Part shown: one piece after another, positions 25,693-34,199 of the stretch | Position numbering within the stretch: position 1 is the stretch's first letter | How the letters are laid out: each line of letters opens with the position of its first letter | NCBI RefSeq assembly: GCF_000403135.1 | Contig: NZ_AQPN01000001.1 | Location: 1-64,000, forward strand | DNA: 64,000 bases | Source of the DNA: Arcticibacter svalbardensis MN12-7 | GTDB lineage: Bacteria; Bacteroidota; Bacteroidia; Sphingobacteriales; Sphingobacteriaceae | Reading direction: 5' to 3' | Program-made: the position numbers and the translations under genes | Notes under the pieces: model-generated | What the model was told of the DNA's origin: nothing | Seen by the model: only the letters and a program-made list of their open reading frames with translations | Databases searched by the model: none

Positions 25693-25881
25693 TATGGATG
25701 ATTAAACAAATATATTATTTAACCATTAGGATTTATTTTTTGTCAGTAGCGGACTACCTGGTTACTATTCTATTGTAATCTTCCTTTAATTTTCATTTAG
25801 AGTTCTATTGCTAAATCCCTAAATTTGAACTTATCCGTTTCGACTATTTGCTGCACATGTGAACATACAATTTGAAGATAA

Positions 25882-26433
25882 ATGTTTGATCAGTCATTAG
25901 AATATAAATTAGTACAGATCAGGAAAAACCGGTTTATTGAAAATGAAAGCTACCTGCAGGAATATATTTACAGCTTTTACAGGCATAACTCAAAATGTTG
26001 CATCAAGTATATCGTATCGGTCAAAACCTATGAACATGGATTGATGACGCTGGATTATTATCCTAAGCTAAATTTAACACCGAGGTTCAATTCCTTATAC
26101 GATATACAAGACTTGCGATATCGGATGCTGACCAAACAGAATTCATTTGGTGTTATTGGTGGAACAATACTAGATATTATGCTTGAAATAAATAGTAAAA
26201 CGGGCAATAATGTATGGGGATTTCTTGCTGCAAACTTACCGGGCGAAACTACAAATGCAAATAACAAACGTTACCAGGTTTATACTGAAGTTTTACGGCG
26301 TACCTTTATACATCACTTTGATGTTTTTGGTAATAAAGAAAATAGCGCTATCTTTATGATACCCAAAGCGAAAGCATCGAATTTAGTTAATATAATAGAA
26401 CAATATGAGCAGATCTTCTCAGAAACCAACTAA
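25882..26433 (+). CDS. Conserved hypothetical protein
   Basis: A 183-aa soluble protein of mixed helix/strand character with no recognised motif. The region SYLQEYIYSFYRHNSKCCIK, followed by YIVSVKTYEHGLMTLDYYPK, looks like a compact globular domain. It overlaps the following 62-codon frame by 29 bases in another frame, so the two are probably translationally coupled. It could be part of a small two-gene accessory module, as it sits at the edge of the island of remnants just before the polysaccharide locus. Confidence 0.6.
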   Translation: MFDQSLEYKLVQIRKNRFIENESYLQEYIYSFYRHNSKCCIKYIVSVKTYEHGLMTLDYYPKLNLTPRFNSLYDIQDLRYRMLTKQNSFGVIGGTILDIMLEINSKTGNNVWGFLAANLPGETTNANNKRYQVYTEVLRRTFIHHFDVFGNKENSAIFMIPKAKASNLVNIIEQYEQIFSETN

Positions 26434-26593
26434 TGAAAAACAGGCTATTTCAAAGGCTGTTAGGGTCGCGCTTATGCCTAAGACCGAAGCCCAGGTAGTT
26501 CGTTCTGCCCAAACTGGCCGTTTTATAGGAATGTCACACAGTATTGCAAGAGTGGATGCCGTAATTATCCCAGGCTACAGAATTAGAGGTTAA
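26405..26593 (+). CDS. Small basic protein overlapping the upstream gene
   Basis: A 62-aa basic protein (AISKAVRVALMPKTEAQVVR, then SAQTGRFIGMSH). It starts at ATG 26405, inside the last 29 bases of the 183-aa gene. The segment VVRSAQTGRFI resembles short C-terminal or stand-alone motifs seen in several small bacterial proteins of unknown role. The overlap and the coherent composition favour a real gene coupled to its neighbour. Confidence 0.45.
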   Translation: MSRSSQKPTNEKQAISKAVRVALMPKTEAQVVRSAQTGRFIGMSHSIARVDAVIIPGYRIRG

Positions 26594-26851
26594 TCTTTTC
26601 ACACATAAATAACCGGCACATATTACTATATGCCTTACATCCTCCTGTTTTACTGCCCTGTTTTGCATCCTAATATTAGCAATATTTGATGTATAAATAC
26701 TTATGAAGAACAAACGCATATAGCTCTTCTCATTCGTTTCTTGGCACCCAGGCACTATATTATTAATCAAGATTAAAAAAGGACATAAGAGCACAATTTT
26801 TTTTGATTCAGGCTGTTTTATTTTAGCTATATGTCTACTTAATATTATCGT

Positions 26852-27205
26852 ATGTATCCTAATCCCCTTATTCTGGCTCATTCGGGCATCTATATCAAAG
26901 AGGATCCGTTCTACTCCTCTCAGGTTGAAGTATTTGAACTCAGACCTGACCTGTATGTATCATGGGCTGCAATCACAATCAAAGACGATATATGCTTTGA
27001 AGATTTACACCTACGGGGTAATTGGGCCATTAACGGAGACTCGATGTTGATGTTTCTTACCGATGAAGAAAGCCAGGGTATGACTCGGGCAAGTTATGTT
27101 TGGTTGAATGATCACTGGGTGGCAGAAAATGATCCATCTGTTTACTTGCGAAAAAGAAGCAGATTGGATGATATCCAAGGACCATTTTATTTTGATCATC
27201 GATAG
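26852..27205 (+). CDS. Hypothetical protein
   Basis: A 117-aa soluble, acidic and aromatic-rich protein without recognised domain (VFELRPDLYVSWAAITIKDD, then GNWAINGDSMLMF). It is the last plus-strand gene before the long minus-strand polysaccharide locus; the two run towards each other. No clear promoter or partner. Its composition is protein-like, but it could be lineage-specific. Confidence 0.5.
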   Translation: MYPNPLILAHSGIYIKEDPFYSSQVEVFELRPDLYVSWAAITIKDDICFEDLHLRGNWAINGDSMLMFLTDEESQGMTRASYVWLNDHWVAENDPSVYLRKRSRLDDIQGPFYFDHR

Positions 27206-27387
27206 AATATATAGCTATTCTAAAAAAGAACGTGAACACCTTATAAGCAAATATGTTTATTGAAACAGGTTAATTAAGTTTGCACGAACCTGATGACATC
27301 AATTATTCACAATACCAATCTGGATCACATGAATTCTTCTGCTCAATCTTTTTGATGATAAACAAAGAATAGCTTATAGGGTATAAG

Positions 27388-29562
27388 TTAGAATTTCGCG
27401 ACTTCCTGCCGAGCAACCTTTAAGGGGTGATCAAAGGGTCTTTTAGTTTGTTTAAAGTCCTCGTTGATCCATTTTTCTTCCCATTCAGGAATTGTCAATT
27501 TTTTCTTATTTGGCTGTTTTTGATATTGGTATTTCATCCTTTCAACGTAATAATCACTAATTAGTCCGGCCCACATTCGGGCAGAATAATCATCAATGGT
27601 ACCTCCCCAAGTAGTGATCAGTCGTTTGGCATCACTGGCATAATATTTCCGCTCTTGCGGTGTATCTCCCCAAGCTTTTGCAAGATTTATCCAAACTTCT
27701 AATTTATGATTTGGATGAGATAACAATAGCCGATCTGCTATAATCAATAAATTAAATGCTTTATTGAGTTCAGTATCTTGAATATTTTTTTTGTCTGAAA
27801 CGGCTGTTTTTATTAGGCTATCTGCTTTTAAGCTTAAGAATTGTGAAGTTAGTTCTATAGCATCGTTTTTATACAATTCAGACCCTGACATTTGGTTTGC
27901 GCATGATAAAAATTGTTTAACACCAGTAAAAAAGGCATCACTTACGTTGACACTACCATCCTGCTGCCCAGTTGCACTAATCTGATAACGAAACCTGGGA
28001 TGTGGATCAAAAGTACCATAGCAAGAGGCTAAAAAACAATTATAAGCATCCTGCATCGCCTTAGGATAAGCTCCATAACGCTGCTTACAATAGTTACTTA
28101 TCCATACGTTTATGTCTATTTTCTGCTCCCGCCAACCAACATCGGTGAGTAGTTCATATAAAATCTCATTATTTTCAATACCTTCAGGCGCAAATCCGAA
28201 TCCTATTAAATTACCTTTGTTCTTATATTGCAAAGCTTCAGCAGGAGCCTCGGCATATGTTTTCAGAATACCGTTCCATGGCGTTTTCCCGCCCATATTA
28301 GGTATAAATGAATAAATCCATGCTTTATTAAAAAAGCCATGGTAGGTCTTCCATGAAGGAGCAATCTTCCACGAATCTCTGTTATATTCATTTGCCAGAT
28401 CCAGAAATAAAATTTTATCATCGGGTACTTTTTCAACTAACATTCCAAGTCTTTTTTCAGTCCAGAATAATTTACCATCAGCTCCTTTATGAAAAGGAAA
28501 GGTCCAGCCCTGCATTACCCAAACTGCATCAGCATTAGCTGCCATGATAGACTTATATACCACACTTCCATAGTCTGATAATTGCTCAAGCTGTTGTTTT
28601 TCATTAGAGGCTTCAGGAACGTCCATTTCATTAAAGCTATCCGCCAAATAGTACTTTCCTTTCCCAAATTCTTTTTCCCATTCTTGAATATACATCTTAC
28701 CAATCCTGGTAAATAGTTCATTATTGGGTAAAAGAATATGACCTAGGTTGGGTTTTAAATCTTTAAATCCTCCCCATATTATTTCTTTTATTTTTGCCTG
28801 TGGGAATACTTCAGTTATCTCTTTAGGCACGAAACCGGCAAATGCAGGAATGATCGGATGCATTTCCAGCTCATTCATCCGAGCCATAACTAAATGCGTT
28901 AATTTTACTTGCTTTTCATAATAAGAAGATGGTACATGGTTATCCCAACCTGTAATATTTCCCATTCTGTTCCAAGGATGATATGCCGGACCCGTAAAAA
29001 AACCATCAATGGCAGCCTCACTTAGCCCTAGCTTTTTGAATACTCGAATAAGGATCGCCTCATAAGCGCCATTTATTAGGGGCATGTCCATGCCATGTAA
29101 TGCCATCCAATCCAATTCCTGTTGCCATCGCGAAAAATCCCAGTATGGTGTAGTATATCCATGTATAACTACATTAAAATAGTAATGGTATTGATATGGA
29201 GAAACTACTTTCTTTTTTTTTGCAGCTATCCATGGAGATTGGATATGTGCATTTTTACCACTCCAGGTAACCATGCCCTGATTGGTTTCTTTAAGGTAAT
29301 CATAAAAGCCTTTGGTGATGCTTATAGCAGTATTTCCCCGGATAAAAAGTCGATCATTTATAGTTTCATATACAGGATTGGATCTTGTGGTGTTTGTTAA
29401 TATTTCCAGATGTATTGCTGCGGCGATCCTGGATCCGAAATTTCTTTCAATTACTGCGCGGGAAGCCTCAATTATCGAACTGTTTTGTTTACGGTCTTGT
29501 GCGTTCACTTTACCGATAAACGACACAAAAAAAACGATCAGATAACATTTAAAGGGTTGCAT
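27388..29562 (-). CDS. Alpha-N-acetylglucosaminidase, GH89 (NAGLU family)
   Basis: A 724-aa secreted glycoside hydrolase that removes terminal alpha-linked N-acetylglucosamine, as in heparan sulfate or alpha-1,4-GlcNAc-capped mucin glycans. The signal peptide ends at about residue 21 (NAQ). The GH89 layout is complete: small N-terminal domain (about 30-115), TIM barrel from YHYYFNVV with both catalytic glutamates, E312 in LADSFNEMD and E460 in APEGIENN, and a C-terminal helical domain. It is the last gene of PUL1. The promoter-like element upstream and the 125-base gap suggest it can also be transcribed alone. Confidence 0.95.
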   Translation of the reverse strand: MQPFKCYLIVFFVSFIGKVNAQDRKQNSSIIEASRAVIERNFGSRIAAAIHLEILTNTTRSNPVYETINDRLFIRGNTAISITKGFYDYLKETNQGMVTWSGKNAHIQSPWIAAKKKKVVSPYQYHYYFNVVIHGYTTPYWDFSRWQQELDWMALHGMDMPLINGAYEAILIRVFKKLGLSEAAIDGFFTGPAYHPWNRMGNITGWDNHVPSSYYEKQVKLTHLVMARMNELEMHPIIPAFAGFVPKEITEVFPQAKIKEIIWGGFKDLKPNLGHILLPNNELFTRIGKMYIQEWEKEFGKGKYYLADSFNEMDVPEASNEKQQLEQLSDYGSVVYKSIMAANADAVWVMQGWTFPFHKGADGKLFWTEKRLGMLVEKVPDDKILFLDLANEYNRDSWKIAPSWKTYHGFFNKAWIYSFIPNMGGKTPWNGILKTYAEAPAEALQYKNKGNLIGFGFAPEGIENNEILYELLTDVGWREQKIDINVWISNYCKQRYGAYPKAMQDAYNCFLASCYGTFDPHPRFRYQISATGQQDGSVNVSDAFFTGVKQFLSCANQMSGSELYKNDAIELTSQFLSLKADSLIKTAVSDKKNIQDTELNKAFNLLIIADRLLLSHPNHKLEVWINLAKAWGDTPQERKYYASDAKRLITTWGGTIDDYSARMWAGLISDYYVERMKYQYQKQPNKKKLTIPEWEEKWINEDFKQTKRPFDHPLKVARQEVAKF

Positions 29563-29581
29563 AATTAGTTGATTATATTGC

Positions 29582-29589
29582 CAAAATTA
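29582..29589 (-). promoter_or_regulatory. Putative -7 element for the GH89 gene
   Basis: The minus strand reads TAATTTTG (fits TAnnTTTG), 19 bases before the GH89 start. No -33 TTG at the usual distance was seen. Confidence 0.35.
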
Positions 29590-29687
29590 TATGAATGATC
29601 CGGTACTGATACATTTATCACTAAATTACGTTGAACAACAATTAACGTTTCATAAAACTAGATGTGTAGCTAATCTGCATTAAAAAT

Positions 29688-30917
29688 TTATTGAAGATTA
29701 CCTGACCCTTGCTTATTGATTGAATATGAACCAACAATTTCCCCGGTATCCCGGGTCATTACTATATTCATCATTTTTTGATCTGCGCTGAGCCGCATAA
29801 GAGTACGTTCAGATGGATTGGGCCCTCCCCCAATAATGATAGGAAAATTGTGGCCGGCCTGTGGTTCATGAACACCGTATCGGTGGGTATGACCGGAAAT
29901 CAGCAGATCAATTTTATATTTATTGAATAAAGGGCCGAATAGTTTTCTGCAGTGCAAGGTTCCATGCCACTCCCCTGAGTGATAATGAGGAATATGCATG
30001 AATACCACCTTAAACTTCGCCTTTTTATAAGCAGTACTTTTGAGTTGTGACTCAAGCCATATGGCCTGCTCTTCACGATACTGGTCAAATTCGGCGAGTC
30101 CGGAATACTCATGATTATCGTCCTCCTTATCCTCTCCAGAATCAAGTGCAATAAAATGTACGGGGCCTTGTGTAAAGGAAAAATAGTTCCCTTTATTTAT
30201 ATTCTCAAAATAATCAGATAGATTCCTTGAAAACACGCCTCTTGTTTCATGGTTTCCCCTAATAAAAAGAAATGGTTTACTAGTCGAAAATATTTCGGCA
30301 CAAGGATCAAGCAGGTGTTCGACTAACTGATCTTCATCTTTTTGATAATCGAACATATCACCATTTAAGAACACAAAATCAAAAGGTTGATCACCATTTA
30401 ATTTAATTAAAAGGGGAAATGATTCAGGGTGGTCATGAATGTCATTTAAAATCAGCAAAGACACCTTATCTGCCTTGGCTGACATTGTAGTAAATTCATA
30501 CGAATCACTTTCAATTGTCTTTCCGTAAATCAGTTTATATGGTTCATATAATACGATTTCTTTGGAAAACACCTTATAGGTATACTTTGTTGAAGGCTTT
30601 AAATTTTTAATTCTTACTTTATGGATACGATTATTTGCTTCCACTAACCCCCTGGTGACAGGATGAATCTTTACAGGTTTCTCATTTAACGCACTGACCT
30701 CAATCCAGCTGTAACAGGGCTGATCCGTTAACCAGAATACACTGATTGCAGTTGGCTCCGGGTTTTGCAGATATGGTTTTGATAAGAACGACAAGTTCCT
30801 GGTCATCACTCTTTCCCGCTTTGAGGCCACTGACAATAATGGTGAGCCCGTAGCAGCCAGAAGAGATGCTGCAGATATGAGCTGGAGAAAATCTCGCCTC
30901 TTTACTGTATTTTTCAT
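29688..30917 (-). CDS. Secreted metallophosphoesterase (purple acid phosphatase-like)
   Basis: A 409-aa enzyme. The N-terminus KRRDFLQLISAASLLAATGS is a Tat-type signal. A fibronectin III-like domain (about 50-150, including LKPSTKYTYKVFS) precedes the calcineurin-type phosphoesterase core with all metal motifs in order: LNDIHDHP, NGDMFDY, RGNHETRG, MHIPHYH and SGHTHRYG. It would release phosphate from an ester at the cell surface or periplasm. I chose ATG 30917 (or 30923) so that the signal is N-terminal. Within PUL1 it may remove phosphate groups from the glycan; the substrate is not evident. Confidence 0.88.
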   Translation of the reverse strand: MKNTVKRRDFLQLISAASLLAATGSPLLSVASKRERVMTRNLSFLSKPYLQNPEPTAISVFWLTDQPCYSWIEVSALNEKPVKIHPVTRGLVEANNRIHKVRIKNLKPSTKYTYKVFSKEIVLYEPYKLIYGKTIESDSYEFTTMSAKADKVSLLILNDIHDHPESFPLLIKLNGDQPFDFVFLNGDMFDYQKDEDQLVEHLLDPCAEIFSTSKPFLFIRGNHETRGVFSRNLSDYFENINKGNYFSFTQGPVHFIALDSGEDKEDDNHEYSGLAEFDQYREEQAIWLESQLKSTAYKKAKFKVVFMHIPHYHSGEWHGTLHCRKLFGPLFNKYKIDLLISGHTHRYGVHEPQAGHNFPIIIGGGPNPSERTLMRLSADQKMMNIVMTRDTGEIVGSYSINKQGSGNLQ

Positions 30918-31086
30918 TTTCATATAAGCTATTGTTAAATAACACCTATTCATTGGAGAGTTAAAACCGATTCCGTCACAAATTTCCAAAATCAGGTTTC
31001 CAGTGGTGTTCAGTGCAGAATTAATCTTATGTACATGATAATATTTTCAAAAAAGCATCATCATACAACGCACTATAAGCACCCAT

Positions 31087-32202
31087 TTAAATGCTTATTT
31101 TCCTGCCTCTTGAAGTTATACCCCATTTTTCTTTAAGCGCTCCGTTTATATTGATAAGGGCATGATCATATAAGGCAACAGTTGGACAAATATGTATGGG
31201 TAAAGCATAAAGTAAATCCCCAACCTTATAATTGTGGACGTCTTCTGATTGAATAACCATATGTTCTTCACTTTGACTATAAGGCCTCAGTTCAGGTGCG
31301 TTTATAAAGAAAACCCGATTTTGCAAGTCGTTCTCACATGATATAGATTTATATCCAAGATCGATACACAGCTTGTTATGTCCTGGCAACGAAACCACTC
31401 TGGTTAAAACCAGGGCAGCAAACAAAAAATGTTGCTCCGGGATATTATCATGATACCCTTTATCCCAAAAAACAAACGTGCCCGGACTACATTCTGTATT
31501 CTTATTTATGGCATGAATAGCAAATGTTGGTGATCCTCCAGCAACCAGCAAGGGATAGGGAAAGCCCAAAGTTTCGATTGCTCTCCGAAGTACTTCTACT
31601 GGCTTAAAATCGTTCTCACAGTGAATAATACGATCAAGCAGGTTTTTATCTTTGATATGTCCATCATAAGCATGAAGGCCCATAAATTTAATCCCTGCCA
31701 TTTTCTGCAACTGACAAAACAATCCAAGAGCATCGCCAGGAGATACACCAGTTCTGTTCATGCCCACATTCAGGTCAATAAATATTGGGATGATGATTGC
31801 ATTTTCATCGGCAACGCTTGATATCATACGGCAGGTTTCCATATTATCAATCAGACAAGAAAATAAAGTAGCCGGATATGTTTTAATGAGTGCGATCAAT
31901 CGTTCCAATTTAACTTTTGTGGGTTGATAGGCCATTAAAACATCTTTCGCCTTACACATTCCTAGCATTTCCGCTTCAGCAATTGTTGCACACTTGAATT
32001 TATTTATACCATGCTCAATCATTAACCTAGTCACGTCAATGGATTTATGTGTTTTTACATGAGGGCGCAAGAGATCAGTGGCAGGAACAAGTCCCTTTAA
32101 AACATCAATATTGTGAATCAATCGCTCATGATAAATGATCAACGCAGGAGTATCAATCTCTTCTACATTTTTTATATGATACCAGTTATCGTCTCTTTTC
32201 AT
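31087..32202 (-). CDS. D-threonine aldolase / D-serine dehydratase-like PLP enzyme
   Basis: A 371-aa fold-type III (alanine racemase-like) enzyme. The PLP lysine lies in LRPHVKTHKS (about 47-56). The barrel carries DLNVGMNRTG and GLHAYDGHI, and the C-terminal domain has the PIHICPTVALYD segment where family members bind a divalent metal. Relatives cleave D-threonine and similar beta-hydroxy-D-amino acids or dehydrate D-serine. ATG 32202 (MKRDDN) was chosen for the AGAGGT ribosome-binding sequence just upstream. With the M19 dipeptidase in the same locus it hints at use of D-amino-acid-containing peptides. Confidence 0.88.
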   Translation of the reverse strand: MKRDDNWYHIKNVEEIDTPALIIYHERLIHNIDVLKGLVPATDLLRPHVKTHKSIDVTRLMIEHGINKFKCATIAEAEMLGMCKAKDVLMAYQPTKVKLERLIALIKTYPATLFSCLIDNMETCRMISSVADENAIIIPIFIDLNVGMNRTGVSPGDALGLFCQLQKMAGIKFMGLHAYDGHIKDKNLLDRIIHCENDFKPVEVLRRAIETLGFPYPLLVAGGSPTFAIHAINKNTECSPGTFVFWDKGYHDNIPEQHFLFAALVLTRVVSLPGHNKLCIDLGYKSISCENDLQNRVFFINAPELRPYSQSEEHMVIQSEDVHNYKVGDLLYALPIHICPTVALYDHALININGALKEKWGITSRGRKISI

Positions 32203-32458
32203 CTTACCTCTTAACATAAACCCCTACCTATTTTCATTTATATGATTACTCCACTTACAAATTGACCCTGAGCTATACTCTTCTAATTAAAATATATGGG
32301 AGTAAATGTTACGCTTATCTGAATTGTCCAGATTGTCTTCGTCTTTTTAGAATTGAATCAGCGTATTTAGTCTTTTACGCTACCAGTATAACTGGAGTAA
32401 AAAACCTTCTGTTTCAGATTTGATTTCGGGATACTTGCAAAACCCGAGTGCCAGCTCC

Positions 32459-34024
32459 TTAAGGTTTACTAATTTTTACCATCACCACTCCTTGAGCCGG
32501 AACTGGAACGGTAAACTTTTCCTTAAACATACCAAGTCTTTTTTGCCGCCATATATCCCGGACCGCATATTTCCCTGAAATTTTCAATTCTGACCAATCA
32601 ACACTTACTTCAGCGGCTTGCCCACCCTGATTAAATAAGCCAACAGCCGTTGAACCATCGACCAGTTTTTTTACCATCAAAAAACAGCTGTCCGATTTTT
32701 TGATAACGGATCCGCATTTTCCCAAAGGATCCAGATTGACGTCTATCACTTCTGGATTACAAAGCACATTGAGCGTAAATTCATCAAGCTTTGTCATATC
32801 CCCACTAAAGAAAAGCGGTGCGGCCATTAGTGTCCACAATGACATATAAGAATATTGCTGATTCCCGCTCAACAAACTGGGTTTAGGCAGCGTAAATGTA
32901 GTTCCGATCTGAGACCCAAACGATCCAATCTGTAGGTAATCTGGATCATTCCATGCACCAGGCTTAGACCACTCTCCATGTTCAGCATTTTTGAGTGCCA
33001 CAGAAAAAAAACTATTCAATTCAAAGCCAAGATCTGATCCTGTCCGCCAACTATTTCCACTCACTTCGGTCCCCCACTCCCACACGTTTCCCATACCATA
33101 TTGGCAAAGATTATATACTATATCCCGGGACTGATGGCTTAGTGCATTACCCATTAGCTCAAAAGGTTTTTTCATCTGTTCCAGTGAAGGCTTTTGACCG
33201 ACAACCTTATTATAAGAGCACCAGTCATATTTAAGAAAATCAAATCCCCAAGCTGCATATTGAGCAGCATCCTGTTCTTCATGATTCCACGACCCAGTCA
33301 TTACGGTACAGGTTGTGGGTCCGGGCGTGCTGTAGATTCCAGCTTTAAGACCTAACGAATGGATATACTGAGTCATGGCCAGCATATCCGGAAAGTGAAT
33401 ATTGGGAATAATGTCCCCGTTGTTTTTTCGTATCGGACCGACCCGCGTTGAATCCTGCATATACGGGTTGGTTTCTGTAGCATTCATCCAGCAATCGTCA
33501 ACATTTATATATTGATATCCAACATCTGCCATTCCGCTGCTAATCATGTTATCAGCAGCTTCCCGTATCAGTTTATCGGTGATCCGGTTAAAATGGACAT
33601 ACCAGGGGCTCCAGCCCATAGGAGGAGTGAGCGCTAATTTATCGCCAGCAATTATCTTCAATTTTCTAGTACTTTTACCCTTGGAATTAGCCGCAAAAAT
33701 CAAGAGATCATAGTCCCCTTTTAAAGGAGTGACACCGGTTATGATCCCAGTAGAGGGATCCAGTTTTAATCCCGCTGGAAGATTTTTTACCAAAAACTGA
33801 ATCGGACGTTCACCCTGACATGGTATACGGTACAAAAAGGGGTGTCCCGGACGGCTACCATAAACTAAGGGTCCATTGATACGGGGCTGAGGTTTGGGTT
33901 TTGGTGTTAAAATTTCCTTTTCATTATTTACCTGCTTCCCCGTCTGTGGAAAGGCATTTACAGCACTAATTAAAATTGTGAGTAAAAGAAAGTAAAATTT
34001 TTGATGTAGCCGAATCATAATCAT
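32459..34024 (-). CDS. Alpha-galactosidase, GH27
   Basis: A 521-aa secreted enzyme that removes terminal alpha-galactose (or alpha-GalNAc). After the signal peptide (to about residue 27) comes a putative immunoglobulin-type domain (about 65-125, LPAGLKLDPSTGIITGVTP), then the GH27 barrel: TPPMGWSPWYVHF, NVDDCWM, GIYSTPGPTTC, and catalytic nucleophile D267 in LKYDWCSYN; the acid/base Asp is in WRTGSDLGF. A C-terminal beta-sandwich closes it. GH27 proteins usually have NSWN where this has SPWYVHF, a substitution seen in some bacterial members. ATG 34024 fits the signal peptide best. Confidence 0.93.
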   Translation of the reverse strand: MIMIRLHQKFYFLLLTILISAVNAFPQTGKQVNNEKEILTPKPKPQPRINGPLVYGSRPGHPFLYRIPCQGERPIQFLVKNLPAGLKLDPSTGIITGVTPLKGDYDLLIFAANSKGKSTRKLKIIAGDKLALTPPMGWSPWYVHFNRITDKLIREAADNMISSGMADVGYQYINVDDCWMNATETNPYMQDSTRVGPIRKNNGDIIPNIHFPDMLAMTQYIHSLGLKAGIYSTPGPTTCTVMTGSWNHEEQDAAQYAAWGFDFLKYDWCSYNKVVGQKPSLEQMKKPFELMGNALSHQSRDIVYNLCQYGMGNVWEWGTEVSGNSWRTGSDLGFELNSFFSVALKNAEHGEWSKPGAWNDPDYLQIGSFGSQIGTTFTLPKPSLLSGNQQYSYMSLWTLMAAPLFFSGDMTKLDEFTLNVLCNPEVIDVNLDPLGKCGSVIKKSDSCFLMVKKLVDGSTAVGLFNQGGQAAEVSVDWSELKISGKYAVRDIWRQKRLGMFKEKFTVPVPAQGVVMVKISKP

Positions 34025-34199
34025 TTTCAGTATAGTAAAGCGTGTAGAAATAATGGACAAAATGTTGAATATATTATATGCACTTATTCCTTTGTATTTG
34101 AAGGCAAATTTTAAAATTTCTCATTTCACCGACATACGAGTAAAAAAGAAAGGATTCGATGATATAATATAGCATATTCATTGCTGTATTAATAACAGA

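Noticed and set aside
26534-26881. 115-codon minus-strand frame between two plus-strand genes
   Set aside because: It overlaps the ends of both neighbours in antisense, has a disordered low-complexity look and no recognisable start region.
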